Assembly (NCBI GenBank): GCA_017479315.1
Contig: JAFVCI010000038.1
Location: 1 to 10,935, forward strand
DNA: 10,935 bases
Reading direction: 5' to 3'
Source: Opitutales bacterium
Lineage (GTDB): Bacteria > Verrucomicrobiota > Verrucomicrobiia > Opitutales > UBA9783
The notes beneath the pieces are model-generated. The model saw only the letters and a program-made list of their open reading frames with translations. It made no database searches and was not told the origin of the DNA. This document shows, one piece after another, positions 1 through 7,025 of this stretch; positions within the stretch are counted from its first letter, which is position 1; the number at the start of each line of letters is the position of its first letter. The position numbers were made by a program, and so were the translations under genes.

Positions 1-825
1 ACGAGAGACTATCTTGAGGATAGCCGGTTTTGGTGCGAAAAACGTTACGGAAAACAGCAATATGATGTTTTATTGATGGGAGATTCCAGAACTTATGTGG
101 GTGTTTCTCCGGAGATATTACAAAAGTACATTCCAAACATGAGCTTTTATAATTTTGGGTTTTGTGTCGGAAGAATCAACAGACAGTTGCTGAGAGAAGC
201 TGAGAAGAGGCTCAAATGGAACGGAAAACGTATTCTGGCATTCAGTTGCACGTGCATCGATTTGATGAATGTGAAAAATGAATATTTTTTTAACATAGGA
301 GAATTAAATCTCGTTTTAACTGCTTTGCGAAGCATTTTGTCTCGAAAAACTAACCTTGTAGACCAATTCAATATATTTCACACTCCGTTCGGATATGCGG
401 AAGGTAGGTTTTCGAAAAATGAAGACGAAACTTCAAATTCGTTAAAGTCTTATCGTAATAGTTTTCAAAAACATCCCTTTCGCTCATCCGATTTTAAACA
501 CTTCGTTCAAAACCTGAAATGGTGCAAACGCAATAACATCAAAGTCGTTGCCTATCGCATGGTTTCGTGTCGTGAAATGGATGAATTGGAAGATAAATTC
601 AGCGGTGTCGATTGGAATAAAATTAAACAAGCCGTTCTCGAAGAAGGTTTTGTCTGGCTTGAACGTCCGCCGTCTCCGTTACTCGAACAAATCGAAGAAC
701 ATTGTTGGGATGCGTCCCACTTGAATGCGGAAGGTGCGGAATTATTCTCAAACTGGCTCGGACAGGAATTGGCGAAGCTCGATTGGTTCAAAGAGGATCA
801 ACAAACTTCCGAAGCAAAGAAATAA
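1..825 (+). CDS. SGNH/GDSL-family hydrolase-like protein, 5' end missing
   Basis: The reading frame is open from the first base, so the gene begins upstream; 274 codons plus a TAA stop are visible. Counting from the window edge, LLMGDSR (residues 24-30) is preceded by a beta-strand-like YDVLL and matches block I of SGNH hydrolases, with Ser29 as the likely nucleophile. YNFGFCVG about 20 residues later resembles the block II glycine region. Near the C-terminus WDASHLNAEG gives the Asp-x-x-His pair (D237, H240) expected of the catalytic triad, followed by a final helix. Known relatives act on acyl or acetyl esters of lipids and cell-surface polysaccharides, often next to MBOAT acyltransferases, but no such partner is visible here. 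Members of this type often have an N-terminal membrane anchor, which would lie outside the window. The first half looks more AT-rich than the rest of the window. The fold is fairly secure and the substrate unknown. It converges on ftsK with a 104-base gap. Confidence 0.72.
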   Translation, partial: TRDYLEDSRFWCEKRYGKQQYDVLLMGDSRTYVGVSPEILQKYIPNMSFYNFGFCVGRINRQLLREAEKRLKWNGKRILAFSCTCIDLMNVKNEYFFNIGELNLVLTALRSILSRKTNLVDQFNIFHTPFGYAEGRFSKNEDETSNSLKSYRNSFQKHPFRSSDFKHFVQNLKWCKRNNIKVVAYRMVSCREMDELEDKFSGVDWNKIKQAVLEEGFVWLERPPSPLLEQIEEHCWDASHLNAEGAELFSNWLGQELAKLDWFKEDQQTSEAKK

Positions 826-843
826 CGTTTTTTAGTCAGTAGC

Positions 844-859
844 AGGAGTTAAAGCTCCT
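844..859. terminator. Small hairpin between convergent genes
   Basis: AGGAG and CTCCT form a perfect five-base-pair stem around a six-base loop in the 104-base gap between the converging hydrolase and ftsK genes. The position suits a shared transcription end. However, neither strand shows a U-run after the stem; the only T-run (825-840 region, TTTTTT) lies before the hairpin on the plus strand. A standard intrinsic terminator is therefore not shown, and this is a position-based guess. Confidence 0.22.
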
Positions 860-929
860 CTCCGCCGAAGAAATATTTGGACGTTTCAGAAGGGAAATTC
901 CAAACGCTACGACCGTGGTATCGCATCCC

Positions 930-2840
930 CTACCCTTCGCCGTTCTTCACTAAACCCCGTTTCTCAAGTTCATCCATCATTCTGGCGGCGCGATTGTAGC
1001 CGATTTTGAGGCGGCGCTGCAACAGAGAGGTCGAAACGCGGTCGGCAGTCTTTAAAATTTCCAATGCCTGCGGGAGCAAAGCATCTTCGTCGCTTACCGA
1101 TGGAATCGCATCGTTGTTATCATCGTCGGTTTCCGCTTCAATGCGTTGCTGTACGTCCTCGGCAAATTCCGGTGCACCGTTGCGCTTTAAAAACTCCACA
1201 AGATTTGTAATTTCATCATCCGAAACCCACGCACCCTGGGCGCGGATCAGCTGCGATGCTCCCGGCGGAATAAATAACATATCGCCCTTGCCGATAAGGC
1301 TGTCGGCGCCGCCCATATCCAAAATCGTCCGACTGTCCACTTTGGAGGCTACTTTGAAGGCAATGCGGCTCGGCAGATTTGCTTTAATGATGCCCGTAAT
1401 GACATTCACGGAGGGACGTTGCGTCGCGATAATCAGATGAATGCCCGCCGCACGCGCCAGTTGCGCCAGACGCGCAATGCAGGTTTCAATGTCCCCCGGT
1501 GCGACCATCATCAAATCTGCCAATTCGTCAATAATGCACACAATATACGGCAGATGTTCTGTATCACTATGCGTTAATTCCGACGGTGAAGCTTTCGCAA
1601 TTTTCTCGTTAAACGTTGCGATGTTGCGCGCACCGTAGCGGGCAAACAGCTGATAACGCCCCTCCATCTCGCCGATCAACCACTTCAGGGCACCCGGAAC
1701 GCGTTTCGGATCCGTCACGACCGGAATCAGCATGTGCGGCAGGTCGTTGTAAATTTTCATCTCCACGATCTTCGGATCCACCATGATGAAACGCAGATTT
1801 TTCGGTGTTTCGCGAAACAACAAAGAGGCAATAATCGCATTGATGCACACGGTTTTGCCGGAACCCGTCGACCCGGCAATCAACAAATGCGGCATCTTGG
1901 TCAAATCCGCCACAATCGGCTTACCCGTGACCTCCTTCCCGAGCACAATCGGGATTTCCGCATCCGACTGCTCCCAGGCTTTGGACGCCAAAATTTCGCG
2001 CAGACATACCGGCAACGGTTTTTTATTCGGCACCTCAATTCCGACGCAGCCTTTACCAGGCACGGGCGCCTGAATGCGCACCGATAACGCCTTCAAGCCT
2101 AAAGCGATGTTTTTATCGAGGGTCGTAATTTTTTCAACCCGCACCCCGCGCGCCGGCGTAACTTCGTAGCGCGTAATCACGGGACCCGACTGAATGGCTT
2201 CAACCTTGACCTCTACGCCGAACTCCGCCAGTTTTTGCACCAAATCGTTCGCGGTTTCGTAGTAATCTTCCGTGCTACCGTCATTCAAAATCGGCGGCGG
2301 ATCTTTGAGTAAATCCAACCCCGGCAGTTGGTAGGAACCGCTGTGCGATGGTAAGTTCTTTGTCGATTTTTCAACGGTTTCGCTCGCCAAAACGGGAATT
2401 TTTGACGGTTTTTCAGGCTTTTTTTCTTCCGATCGTACCGTCGGCGAAACAGCACCGTCCGCAACCGCTGTCGGTTCCGAAACATCCGCTTTCGGTTGCA
2501 TTCGACGAGGAGAAATCTGTTCAACATGCGCCGTTTCGGTTTTAATTTCCGAATCCGATACGAATGTTTCCTCTAAATCTTCCGACGTTTGAGCCGACTT
2601 TCTAGAATAATATGCCGTCGCCAAATTCTGCGGCACGCCCGTTTCGGACAAATCGATCGGTTTTTCTAAATTTAAAGCACCTTCAGCCGTTTGTTTCGGT
2701 TGCCGTTGCCGAATTTTTAAAAACAACCGACCGACTTTCTTCAAAAACCAACGCGTTACAAAACCGAACGGCAATCGCGGCAGATGTCCTTTGAAGATTT
2801 TTAAACCAACCTTCATACCCAAACGGGCAAAAAATTTCAA
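930..2840 (-). CDS. ftsK: FtsK/SpoIIIE DNA translocase, cytoplasmic motor part
   Basis: This is the ATP-driven DNA pump that moves chromosome termini through the closing division septum and activates dimer resolution. Residues 1-45 are basic and amphipathic, and 46-165 form a charged, Pro/Glu/Ser-rich linker. The SYQLPGLDLL boundary at 169-178 precedes the alpha domain, with IQAPVPGKGCVGIEVPN at 256-272. Walker A is GSTGSGKT (323-330) and Walker B is IVCIIDELADLM (433-444, with D438 and E439). The stretch ATQRPSVNVITG (472-483) is typical of the family. A winged-helix gamma domain, which reads KOPS/SRS sites in relatives, occupies about 586-636. The motor looks complete and functional. The frame begins with TTG at 2840, three bases after the stop of the membrane-domain ORF and in the same frame. 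An ATG at 2816 (residue 9) is an alternative start. Neither has a visible Shine-Dalgarno. It ends in TAG. Membrane plus motor parts together total about 825 codons, the usual size of a single-chain FtsK. Confidence 0.93.
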   Translation of the reverse strand: MKFFARLGMKVGLKIFKGHLPRLPFGFVTRWFLKKVGRLFLKIRQRQPKQTAEGALNLEKPIDLSETGVPQNLATAYYSRKSAQTSEDLEETFVSDSEIKTETAHVEQISPRRMQPKADVSEPTAVADGAVSPTVRSEEKKPEKPSKIPVLASETVEKSTKNLPSHSGSYQLPGLDLLKDPPPILNDGSTEDYYETANDLVQKLAEFGVEVKVEAIQSGPVITRYEVTPARGVRVEKITTLDKNIALGLKALSVRIQAPVPGKGCVGIEVPNKKPLPVCLREILASKAWEQSDAEIPIVLGKEVTGKPIVADLTKMPHLLIAGSTGSGKTVCINAIIASLLFRETPKNLRFIMVDPKIVEMKIYNDLPHMLIPVVTDPKRVPGALKWLIGEMEGRYQLFARYGARNIATFNEKIAKASPSELTHSDTEHLPYIVCIIDELADLMMVAPGDIETCIARLAQLARAAGIHLIIATQRPSVNVITGIIKANLPSRIAFKVASKVDSRTILDMGGADSLIGKGDMLFIPPGASQLIRAQGAWVSDDEITNLVEFLKRNGAPEFAEDVQQRIEAETDDDNNDAIPSVSDEDALLPQALEILKTADRVSTSLLQRRLKIGYNRAARMMDELEKRGLVKNGEG

Positions 2841-2846
2841 TATCTA
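2838..2846 (-). other. In-frame TAG-ATA-TTG junction splitting ftsK
   Basis: On the minus strand the membrane-domain frame ends TAG, is followed by one ATA codon, then TTG, from which the motor frame continues without a shift. A single sense codon in place of TAG would give a normal-length FtsK. TAG is also the natural terminator of argS, the second transporter and the motor ORF, each at the family-typical C-terminus. Genome-wide recoding of TAG is therefore unlikely. Possibilities are termination with reinitiation at TTG 2840 or ATG 2816, occasional readthrough, a recent mutation, or a sequencing or assembly error. Confidence 0.85.
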
Positions 2847-3407
2847 TCGCAATGCATATAAAAATACGCGCCAGACATCTTCCGCATTTGCGAATGCAGA
2901 CGCCAAAAGCAAAAACACCGCCGACGTCAGCAACAATCCGCAACCGACGGAACCCAACGTATCCCGAAAGCAGGTTTCAAACAACCGCACTCCGATGAGA
3001 CCGCCCTTGCCCGCTGAATAAAAACGATAATTCGGCGGTACCCAACGCAGGTATTGCAAAAACGCAAACCAAGCGCCTCCGAACGGGAAAGAAAGCAAAA
3101 AACAAATCACATTTTTGCGCCGAATATGCCCCGAAAAGCCCGCCAACGATAATCCGCCGACCCACAGAGCATACATCGGCAACAGCCATACCGTCGCCCC
3201 CAACCAACGGCAGGCGTAAAAGCAGAAATAAACCCCGACGGAACCGAAGCGATTGCCTTGCTCGGTGGTTGCCGGCGGGAATTGATAAAAACGGGAAGCT
3301 TCGGGATGATAATCCCACAACGCTAACAGCATAAAAAGTCCCGCCAAAAGCAAACAAAACCCGCGCAACGGTTTATAGGATGCGACACGGACGGCACTGT
3401 TGCTCAT
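2844..3407 (-). CDS. ftsK: FtsK N-terminal four-helix membrane domain, separate ORF
   Basis: A 187-residue membrane protein corresponding to the N-terminal anchor of FtsK, which ties the translocase to the divisome. Hydrophobic segments lie at about 15-32, 68-90, 99-120 and 150-172. The NRFGSVG motif (52-58) and the GGLIGVRLF stretch (135-143) before the last helix fit the FtsK four-helix family. I chose ATG 3407 rather than the TTG at 3413, because a GAGG (complement of 3416-3419) lies eight bases upstream of the ATG and only two from the TTG. It ends with TAG at 2846-2844, and the FtsK motor continues in the same frame immediately afterwards. It is either the first half of a two-gene FtsK or the front of one gene broken by a nonsense change. 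It diverges from argS across 155 bases. Confidence 0.82.
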   Translation of the reverse strand: MSNSAVRVASYKPLRGFCLLLAGLFMLLALWDYHPEASRFYQFPPATTEQGNRFGSVGVYFCFYACRWLGATVWLLPMYALWVGGLSLAGFSGHIRRKNVICFLLSFPFGGAWFAFLQYLRWVPPNYRFYSAGKGGLIGVRLFETCFRDTLGSVGCGLLLTSAVFLLLASAFANAEDVWRVFLYALR

Positions 3408-3444
3408 ATTCAACGCCTCAGTGTTGCGAATTTTGCACTTTAAA

Positions 3445-3507
3445 GCAATCGCTTTTCCTCCGAACCGTTTTGAAAACGACCCTGTCGTGCCGGCGCAAAC
3501 ATTGCCC
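3445..3507 (-). repeat. Possible degenerate spacer element, copy C
   Basis: Read on the minus strand, this part of the ftsK-argS spacer resembles 8392-8490 (copy B). Shared are the exact eight-mer GACAGGGT, followed at matching spacing by TTTT, AACGG and AAAAG; about 24 of 37 aligned positions agree by eye. A preceding GTTTGCGCC also resembles the core of copies A and B. The match is marginal for short spacers, so this is a suggestion rather than a firm repeat. Copies C and B both lie just before a downstream start codon on their own strand. Confidence 0.28.
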
Positions 3508-3562
3508 CGTATTTTTGCAGGTTTTGCTTTTCAAAGCGGCTGTCGTTTGCTTCTCTGAGTTC

Positions 3563-5323
3563 ATGAACCCCCTCCCTTTTTCTCTCGGCCCTTATCTGCA
3601 GGGAACCCTGAAAAATATCGCGAAATCATTGCCGTTGTTTGATGAAACTTTCGATCCCGATTTACGCCCCGCCGAAGAGCGCTTCGGGGATTTTCAGGCG
3701 AACGGCGTTTTGGCGTATTGCAAAAAAACGCGGCAAAATCCGAGAAGCGTTGCGCAAACATTGTGCGACGCGTTTGCGGCGCAAAATGAAGATTTCGACG
3801 TTTCCGTTGCGGGGGCGGGATTTTTGAATTTTAGACTGACCGACCACGCGATGATCGGATGGTTGCGGTGTTTTCACGCGTCCGAACAGTACGAAGGGCA
3901 TTTTCGGTCGGGTTTTTCCGACAAAACGGTGGTCGTCGACTACTCGTCGCCCAACACCGCCAAACGCATGCACGTCGGACATTTGCGCTCGATGGTTATC
4001 GGCGAAGCCCTGCAACGGTTTCTGCGGTTCGGCGGCGCAAAGGTCATTCGCGACAATCACATCGGCGATTGGGGAACGCAGTTCGGCATTCTGCTGGCGG
4101 AAATCAAGCGCACGGGTTATAACTTTAACGAACCGCCAGAGGTTGCCGTCGAGACGCTGGAAGCCCTCTATCAGACGGGTTCGCAACGTACCAAAACCGA
4201 TCCGCAGGCATTGGAAACAGCACGGAAGGAACTGGTCAAACTGCAACGGGGCGATACGGAAAATTTCGCGCTGTGGGAGAAAATTAACAAAATTTCCTAC
4301 GCGAGTTTTGAGGCAATCTATCAACGCATGGGCGTCACGTTCGATTATGTCCTCGGCGAATCGTTTTATCGCGACAAAGTGGAAGCCGTGTACGATGCGT
4401 TACAGGCATGCGCATTGGCGAAAATCGATCAAGGCGCGTTGGTCGTCTTCCACCCGGAACATTCGCGTTCTTGCAAACAGCCGTTCATCATCCGCAAATC
4501 CGACGGTGCTTCGAATTACGCTTCAACCGATTTGGCAACCGTCGCGTATCGTTCGGAACAGCTGCACGCCGACGCCATGGTGTACGTCACGGATGCACGC
4601 CAATGCGACCACTTCGAACAGTTGTTTTTGACCGTTAAAAAGTGGTTCGAAGCCGAAAAAAAGCCCGTTCCGATGCTGTTTCATGCCCCCTTCGGGATGG
4701 TGCTGGGACAGGACGGAAAAGCAATTAAAACCCGCGAAGGAAAGCCGATTCAACTGCATCAGCTGCTCAACGAAGCTGTTGCGCGCGCCCATGCGTTAAT
4801 TTGTCAAAAAAGCCCCGATTTATCGCCCGAAGAAAAGCGGCATGTGGCGGAAGTCGTCGGCTTGGGAGCCGTCAAATACGCGGATTTGTCGCAGGATCGC
4901 ATGAGCAATTATCGCTTCGAGTTCGATAAGATGATCCGCTTCGAAGGCAATACCGCGCCCTACTTATTGTACGCCGTTGCGCGTATTCACGCGATTTTCC
5001 GAAAAGCCGACATCGATGCAACGAAAATTAAAGACGATTCTGATTTAAACGAATTTTCGACCGAAACGGAGCGCGCACTCGCCCATAAACTGCTGGCGTT
5101 TCCGTCGATCCTTGCACTCGCTTTGCAGGAACTAAAACCGCACCATTTGTGCCGTTACCTGTACGAACTGGCAGGCGTATTTTCAACGTTTTATAACGCC
5201 GATAAGGTGCTTTCGGAAAAGACAGACATCCAAAACCTGCGCCTTCTTTTGTGCCGGGCAACCCTGGCAACCTTGGAGAAAGGTCTGCATTTATTGGGAC
5301 TGGAGACGTTAGAAAAGATGTAG
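3563..5323 (+). CDS. argS: Arginyl-tRNA synthetase (class I)
   Basis: This cytoplasmic enzyme charges tRNA-Arg with arginine using ATP. The 586-residue length is normal for ArgS. An N-terminal Add-1-type tRNA-binding domain covers about 1-120 and includes ERFGDFQANGVL. The HIGH signature is HVGH (137-140) within SSPNTAKRMHVGHLRS, followed by IGDWGTQFG (167-175). KTREG (389-393) is the usual ArgS counterpart of the class I KMSKS loop, which many ArgS lack in canonical form. The DALR anticodon-binding domain starts near NTAPYLLYAVARIH and runs to the end, with the typical GLHLLGLETLEKM terminus before TAG. The frame is open back to 3380, but that would overlap the ftsK start and add a Cys-rich tail foreign to the family. 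ATG 3563 fits the family N-terminus, although no Shine-Dalgarno is evident. It stands alone: ftsK diverges upstream and the next gene begins 315 bases downstream. Confidence 0.96.
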   Translation: MNPLPFSLGPYLQGTLKNIAKSLPLFDETFDPDLRPAEERFGDFQANGVLAYCKKTRQNPRSVAQTLCDAFAAQNEDFDVSVAGAGFLNFRLTDHAMIGWLRCFHASEQYEGHFRSGFSDKTVVVDYSSPNTAKRMHVGHLRSMVIGEALQRFLRFGGAKVIRDNHIGDWGTQFGILLAEIKRTGYNFNEPPEVAVETLEALYQTGSQRTKTDPQALETARKELVKLQRGDTENFALWEKINKISYASFEAIYQRMGVTFDYVLGESFYRDKVEAVYDALQACALAKIDQGALVVFHPEHSRSCKQPFIIRKSDGASNYASTDLATVAYRSEQLHADAMVYVTDARQCDHFEQLFLTVKKWFEAEKKPVPMLFHAPFGMVLGQDGKAIKTREGKPIQLHQLLNEAVARAHALICQKSPDLSPEEKRHVAEVVGLGAVKYADLSQDRMSNYRFEFDKMIRFEGNTAPYLLYAVARIHAIFRKADIDATKIKDDSDLNEFSTETERALAHKLLAFPSILALALQELKPHHLCRYLYELAGVFSTFYNADKVLSEKTDIQNLRLLLCRATLATLEKGLHLLGLETLEKM

Positions 5324-5402
5324 TTAAACAATCGGCATGTCCGTTTTGCAGGCGGGAATGTCGTATGATTTCTGCGGTCTCGAAAGAACTCAAAAATAAA
5401 AC

Positions 5403-5430
5403 TTGACGAATTCTGAAACGCATCTAATCT
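5403..5430 (+). promoter_or_regulatory. Weak sigma-70-like promoter candidate
   Basis: TTGACG at 5403-5408 matches five of six consensus -35 bases. At 16 bases spacing the -10 candidate TAATCT (5425-5430) is poor. A better -10, TCTAAT (5423-5428), sits at only 14 bases, which is short. It lies in the only long spacer upstream of the first transporter gene, about 210 bases from its start codon. Offered as a candidate only. Confidence 0.22.
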
Positions 5431-5483
5431 TAAGAGCGATGTTTGTCGATGCTTCGAGCATTTATGTTTCGCTGGTCTCTTTC

Positions 5484-5583
5484 GGCGGTACCCGTTTGCG
5501 CGAACGTCGCGGTCGGCGTGCTGATCGACTGTAATTTTTCTTTCCTCCTTCTTTTTACTTCGTCGCAATCTTCAAAAAAGTAC
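5484..5583 (-). repeat. Possible degenerate spacer element, copy A
   Basis: Read on the minus strand, 5534-5484 aligns with 8392-8442 without gaps at 30 of 51 bases. In one frame the translations agree as LQS...PTATFAQTGT versus LQS...PTETFADTDT, and six codons differ only synonymously, which would fit a once-coding sequence. The adjoining part, 5583-5540, resembles the downstream part of copy B (GTxCTTTT ... AAAAGAA), as if units were arranged head to tail. The frame (5612-5430, 60 codons) has only a TTG start, so a living gene is not supported. It may be a decayed small gene, an intergenic repeat, or chance. Confidence 0.3.
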
Positions 5584-5619
5584 GGGCGGTTCCGTGTTTG
5601 TTGAAGTTGCAAAAAATCA

Positions 5620-5635
5620 AACTTAAAAACTTAAA
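5620..5635 (+). repeat. Tandem AACTTAAA repeat before first transporter start
   Basis: Two exact head-to-tail copies of AACTTAAA (5620-5627 and 5628-5635) end three bases before the ATG at 5639. The region is A/T-rich and contains no Shine-Dalgarno. It may serve as an unstructured A-rich translation enhancer, a regulator binding site, or simply be a slippage product. Confidence 0.5.
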
Positions 5636-5638
5636 ATT

Positions 5639-6910
5639 ATGAACAAAACAACAACTAAACAAGCCTATGTGAATTGGCTTCTTTTATCGTTATTCTTCGC
5701 CTATCAGTATCTGCTGAGAGGCTATCCCGGGATTTTCACGAGCGAAATCCGCGGCACGTTTCACGTGGACGCCACGCGCTATTCCGACCTCGGAGCCTGG
5801 TGTATGTTTGCCTACAGTCTGTTGCAAATTCCCTTCGGAATGTTGCTGGATCGCATCGGTGTACGCCGCGTCGTTTTGACGGCGTTTGCACTGTGTCTCG
5901 TCGGACAATACACATTCATACACGCGCAAACATTCGAAACGGCATTGTTCGGACGACTGCTGCTCGGCATCGGTGCAACGCCGGGATACATGAGTGCCTT
6001 AAAATGCGTCGCCGATTCGTTCAGCGAAAAATCCTGCGGTCTTTTCATCGGTCTCACGGGTGCAATGGGAAACCTTTTTCTCGCCTTCTGCGAACCGCGT
6101 CTGAAAGCCCTCGGTTTGGCACACGACGACGATTGGCGTTTCCCGGCATTTTACCTGAATATCTTCGGGATTGCAATTTTCCTCGCCTGCGTTTTTCTGC
6201 TGAAACCCGAAAAAATCGAAAAAAAGAAGCCTTCGTACAATGAACCGTTGCCGGAAAACAACTTTTGGAAGAACGTACTCGGCGTCGCGCTCAATTATAA
6301 AGTGTATCTCTACGCCGCCTTCGTCATCGGCACCAACATTCTGGCGGCAACATTGGCGGATCTGTGGGGTAAAAGTTTCCTCAACGCAAAATACTATCTC
6401 GGCGAACAGGAAGCCATCAACTACGTGCAGTGGATTCAAATCGGCATGTTGACGGGCTCGATTGCACTGCCGGCGTTCTTTAATTCCAATCGCAACGTTT
6501 TGTGGGGCATCCGCATCAGCTGTGCCAGTCTGGGCGTCATTTTCGCCGTTTTTATCTTCGGCCCGCAAACGCTTTCGGGCGTTCTTTTGCAAGCATTGCT
6601 GTTCTGCGTCGGTTTATTCGGCGGCGCCGATATTTTGGCATGTACGCTGGGAGCAAAATTGTCCACGCCGCAAACGTCCGGCATGATTATCAGCTGGATT
6701 AACTCGGTGAGTATGTTTGGCGAACCCGTTTTGCAAAAATGGATCGGTGTTGCATTGGATAAAAACTGGTCTGGACTGTTGGACGCAAACGGTCTGAAAC
6801 TTTACCGGGCAATCGACTACGAATGCGCCATGAGCGTCATGCTGAAAGTCGTCTGCGTGTGCTTTATCATCGCCTGTCTGATGCGAAACAAACGAGCTAA
6901 AAGTGTTTAA
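5639..6910 (+). CDS. MFS transporter, array member 1
   Basis: A 423-residue inner-membrane major facilitator with about twelve hydrophobic segments and a charged central loop (about 188-215, with KIEKKK) between the two six-helix halves. Motif A in the loop between helices 2 and 3 is GMLLDRIGVRRVVL (67-80, with D71 and R72). GRLLLGIG (105-112) fits the helix 4 arginine motif. AYQYLLRGYPGIF (21-33) in helix 1 and STPQTSG (342-348) with GEPVLQKWIGVALD (361-374) near the C-terminus recur in all four array members. Such proteins move small solutes with protons or other ions; the first helix resembles MFS groups expanded in Legionella, Coxiella and Rickettsiales. The substrate is unknown. ATG 5639 is the only sensible start, preceded by an A-rich leader without Shine-Dalgarno. 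It is the first gene of the array after a 315-base spacer and ends in TAA. Confidence 0.92.
   Translation: MNKTTTKQAYVNWLLLSLFFAYQYLLRGYPGIFTSEIRGTFHVDATRYSDLGAWCMFAYSLLQIPFGMLLDRIGVRRVVLTAFALCLVGQYTFIHAQTFETALFGRLLLGIGATPGYMSALKCVADSFSEKSCGLFIGLTGAMGNLFLAFCEPRLKALGLAHDDDWRFPAFYLNIFGIAIFLACVFLLKPEKIEKKKPSYNEPLPENNFWKNVLGVALNYKVYLYAAFVIGTNILAATLADLWGKSFLNAKYYLGEQEAINYVQWIQIGMLTGSIALPAFFNSNRNVLWGIRISCASLGVIFAVFIFGPQTLSGVLLQALLFCVGLFGGADILACTLGAKLSTPQTSGMIISWINSVSMFGEPVLQKWIGVALDKNWSGLLDANGLKLYRAIDYECAMSVMLKVVCVCFIIACLMRNKRAKSV
5729..5832 (+). repeat. Near-identical block shared by members 1 and 2 (5' part)
   Basis: Two exact DNA matches to member 2 lie here: 5729-5760 with 7119-7150 (32 bases) and 5795-5832 with 7185-7222 (38 bases), both at an offset of 1390. 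The bases between are also highly similar. Identity reaches third codon positions, unlike flanking parts of the same genes, suggesting recent duplication or gene conversion. Confidence 0.85.
6648..6681 (+). repeat. 34-base exact repeat shared by members 1 and 2 (3' part)
   Basis: Identical to 8032-8065 (offset 1384), covering the codons for the conserved LGAKLSTPQTSG motif. The identity stops abruptly on the 3' side, where synonymous differences begin. With the 5' block it provides direct-repeat homology that could drive deletion or expansion of the array. Confidence 0.85.
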
Positions 6911-6943
6911 ACACACACTTGCGTTCGAATATAAAACTTGCAA

Positions 6944-6982
6944 GGTTGATAAGGGAGGCAGTGTATTCACACTGCATCAACC
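6944..6982 (+). promoter_or_regulatory. Two-part stem-loop in leader of second transporter
   Basis: An outer stem GGTTGAT (6944-6950) pairs with ATCAACC (6976-6982). An inner stem GCAGTGT (6958-6964) pairs with ACACTGC (6969-6975) around the tetraloop ATTC. The only unpaired part is a seven-base bulge on the 5' side, AAGGGAG (6951-6957), which is Shine-Dalgarno-like. All fourteen pairs are Watson-Crick. No U-run follows, so it is not a plain terminator. It lies between the TAA of member 1 and the start of member 2, 43 bases before the ATG at 7026. It may be an RNA control or processing element. Confidence 0.6.
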
Positions 6983-7025
6983 GTGCTTTAGGGTCAACAT
7001 GACAAGTGGCTTATATTCCGAACCG

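Larger units (their letters stand above)
5324..5638. other. Long spacer between argS and the transporter array
   Basis: No convincing gene was seen in these 315 bases. Open frames on the minus strand are short and start only with TTG. No T-tailed terminator hairpin follows argS. Within it lie a weak TTGACG-based promoter candidate (5403-5430), two small hairpins (ATGCT/AGCAT around 5449-5461; CGCGA/TCGCG at 5499-5511), a possible degenerate repeat copy (5484-5583), a pyrimidine-rich tract (about 5532-5560) and an A-rich leader with a tandem eight-base repeat just before the next start codon. It probably carries the promoter of the transporter array. Confidence 0.5.

Noticed and set aside
2844..2846. 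TAG read as an amino acid throughout this genome
   Set aside because: Three other genes here (ftsK motor, argS, transporter 2) end in TAG exactly where their families end, so TAG acts as a normal stop.
3380..3562. N-terminal extension of argS to 3380
   Set aside because: It would overlap the ftsK start on the other strand and adds a Cys-rich stretch with no resemblance to ArgS; the family N-terminus begins at ATG 3563.
3662..4324. 220-codon minus-strand frame inside argS
   Set aside because: It lies wholly opposite a strongly conserved gene, shows no recognisable domain and is typical of an antisense shadow.
5191..5612. Minus-strand frames in and after argS as genes
   Set aside because: No clear domain or ribosome site; one overlaps the argS C-terminal domain and the 60-codon frame starts with TTG. 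Kept only as a possible degenerate repeat.
5999..6592. 197-codon minus-strand frame inside transporter 1
   Set aside because: A similar antisense frame occurs opposite transporter 2 only because the sense strands are duplicates; no domain is visible.
6903..7025. N-terminal extension of transporter 2 through the stem-loop
   Set aside because: The aligned N-terminus of member 1 corresponds to ATG 7026; upstream codons would translate a strong hairpin and lack similarity to any member.
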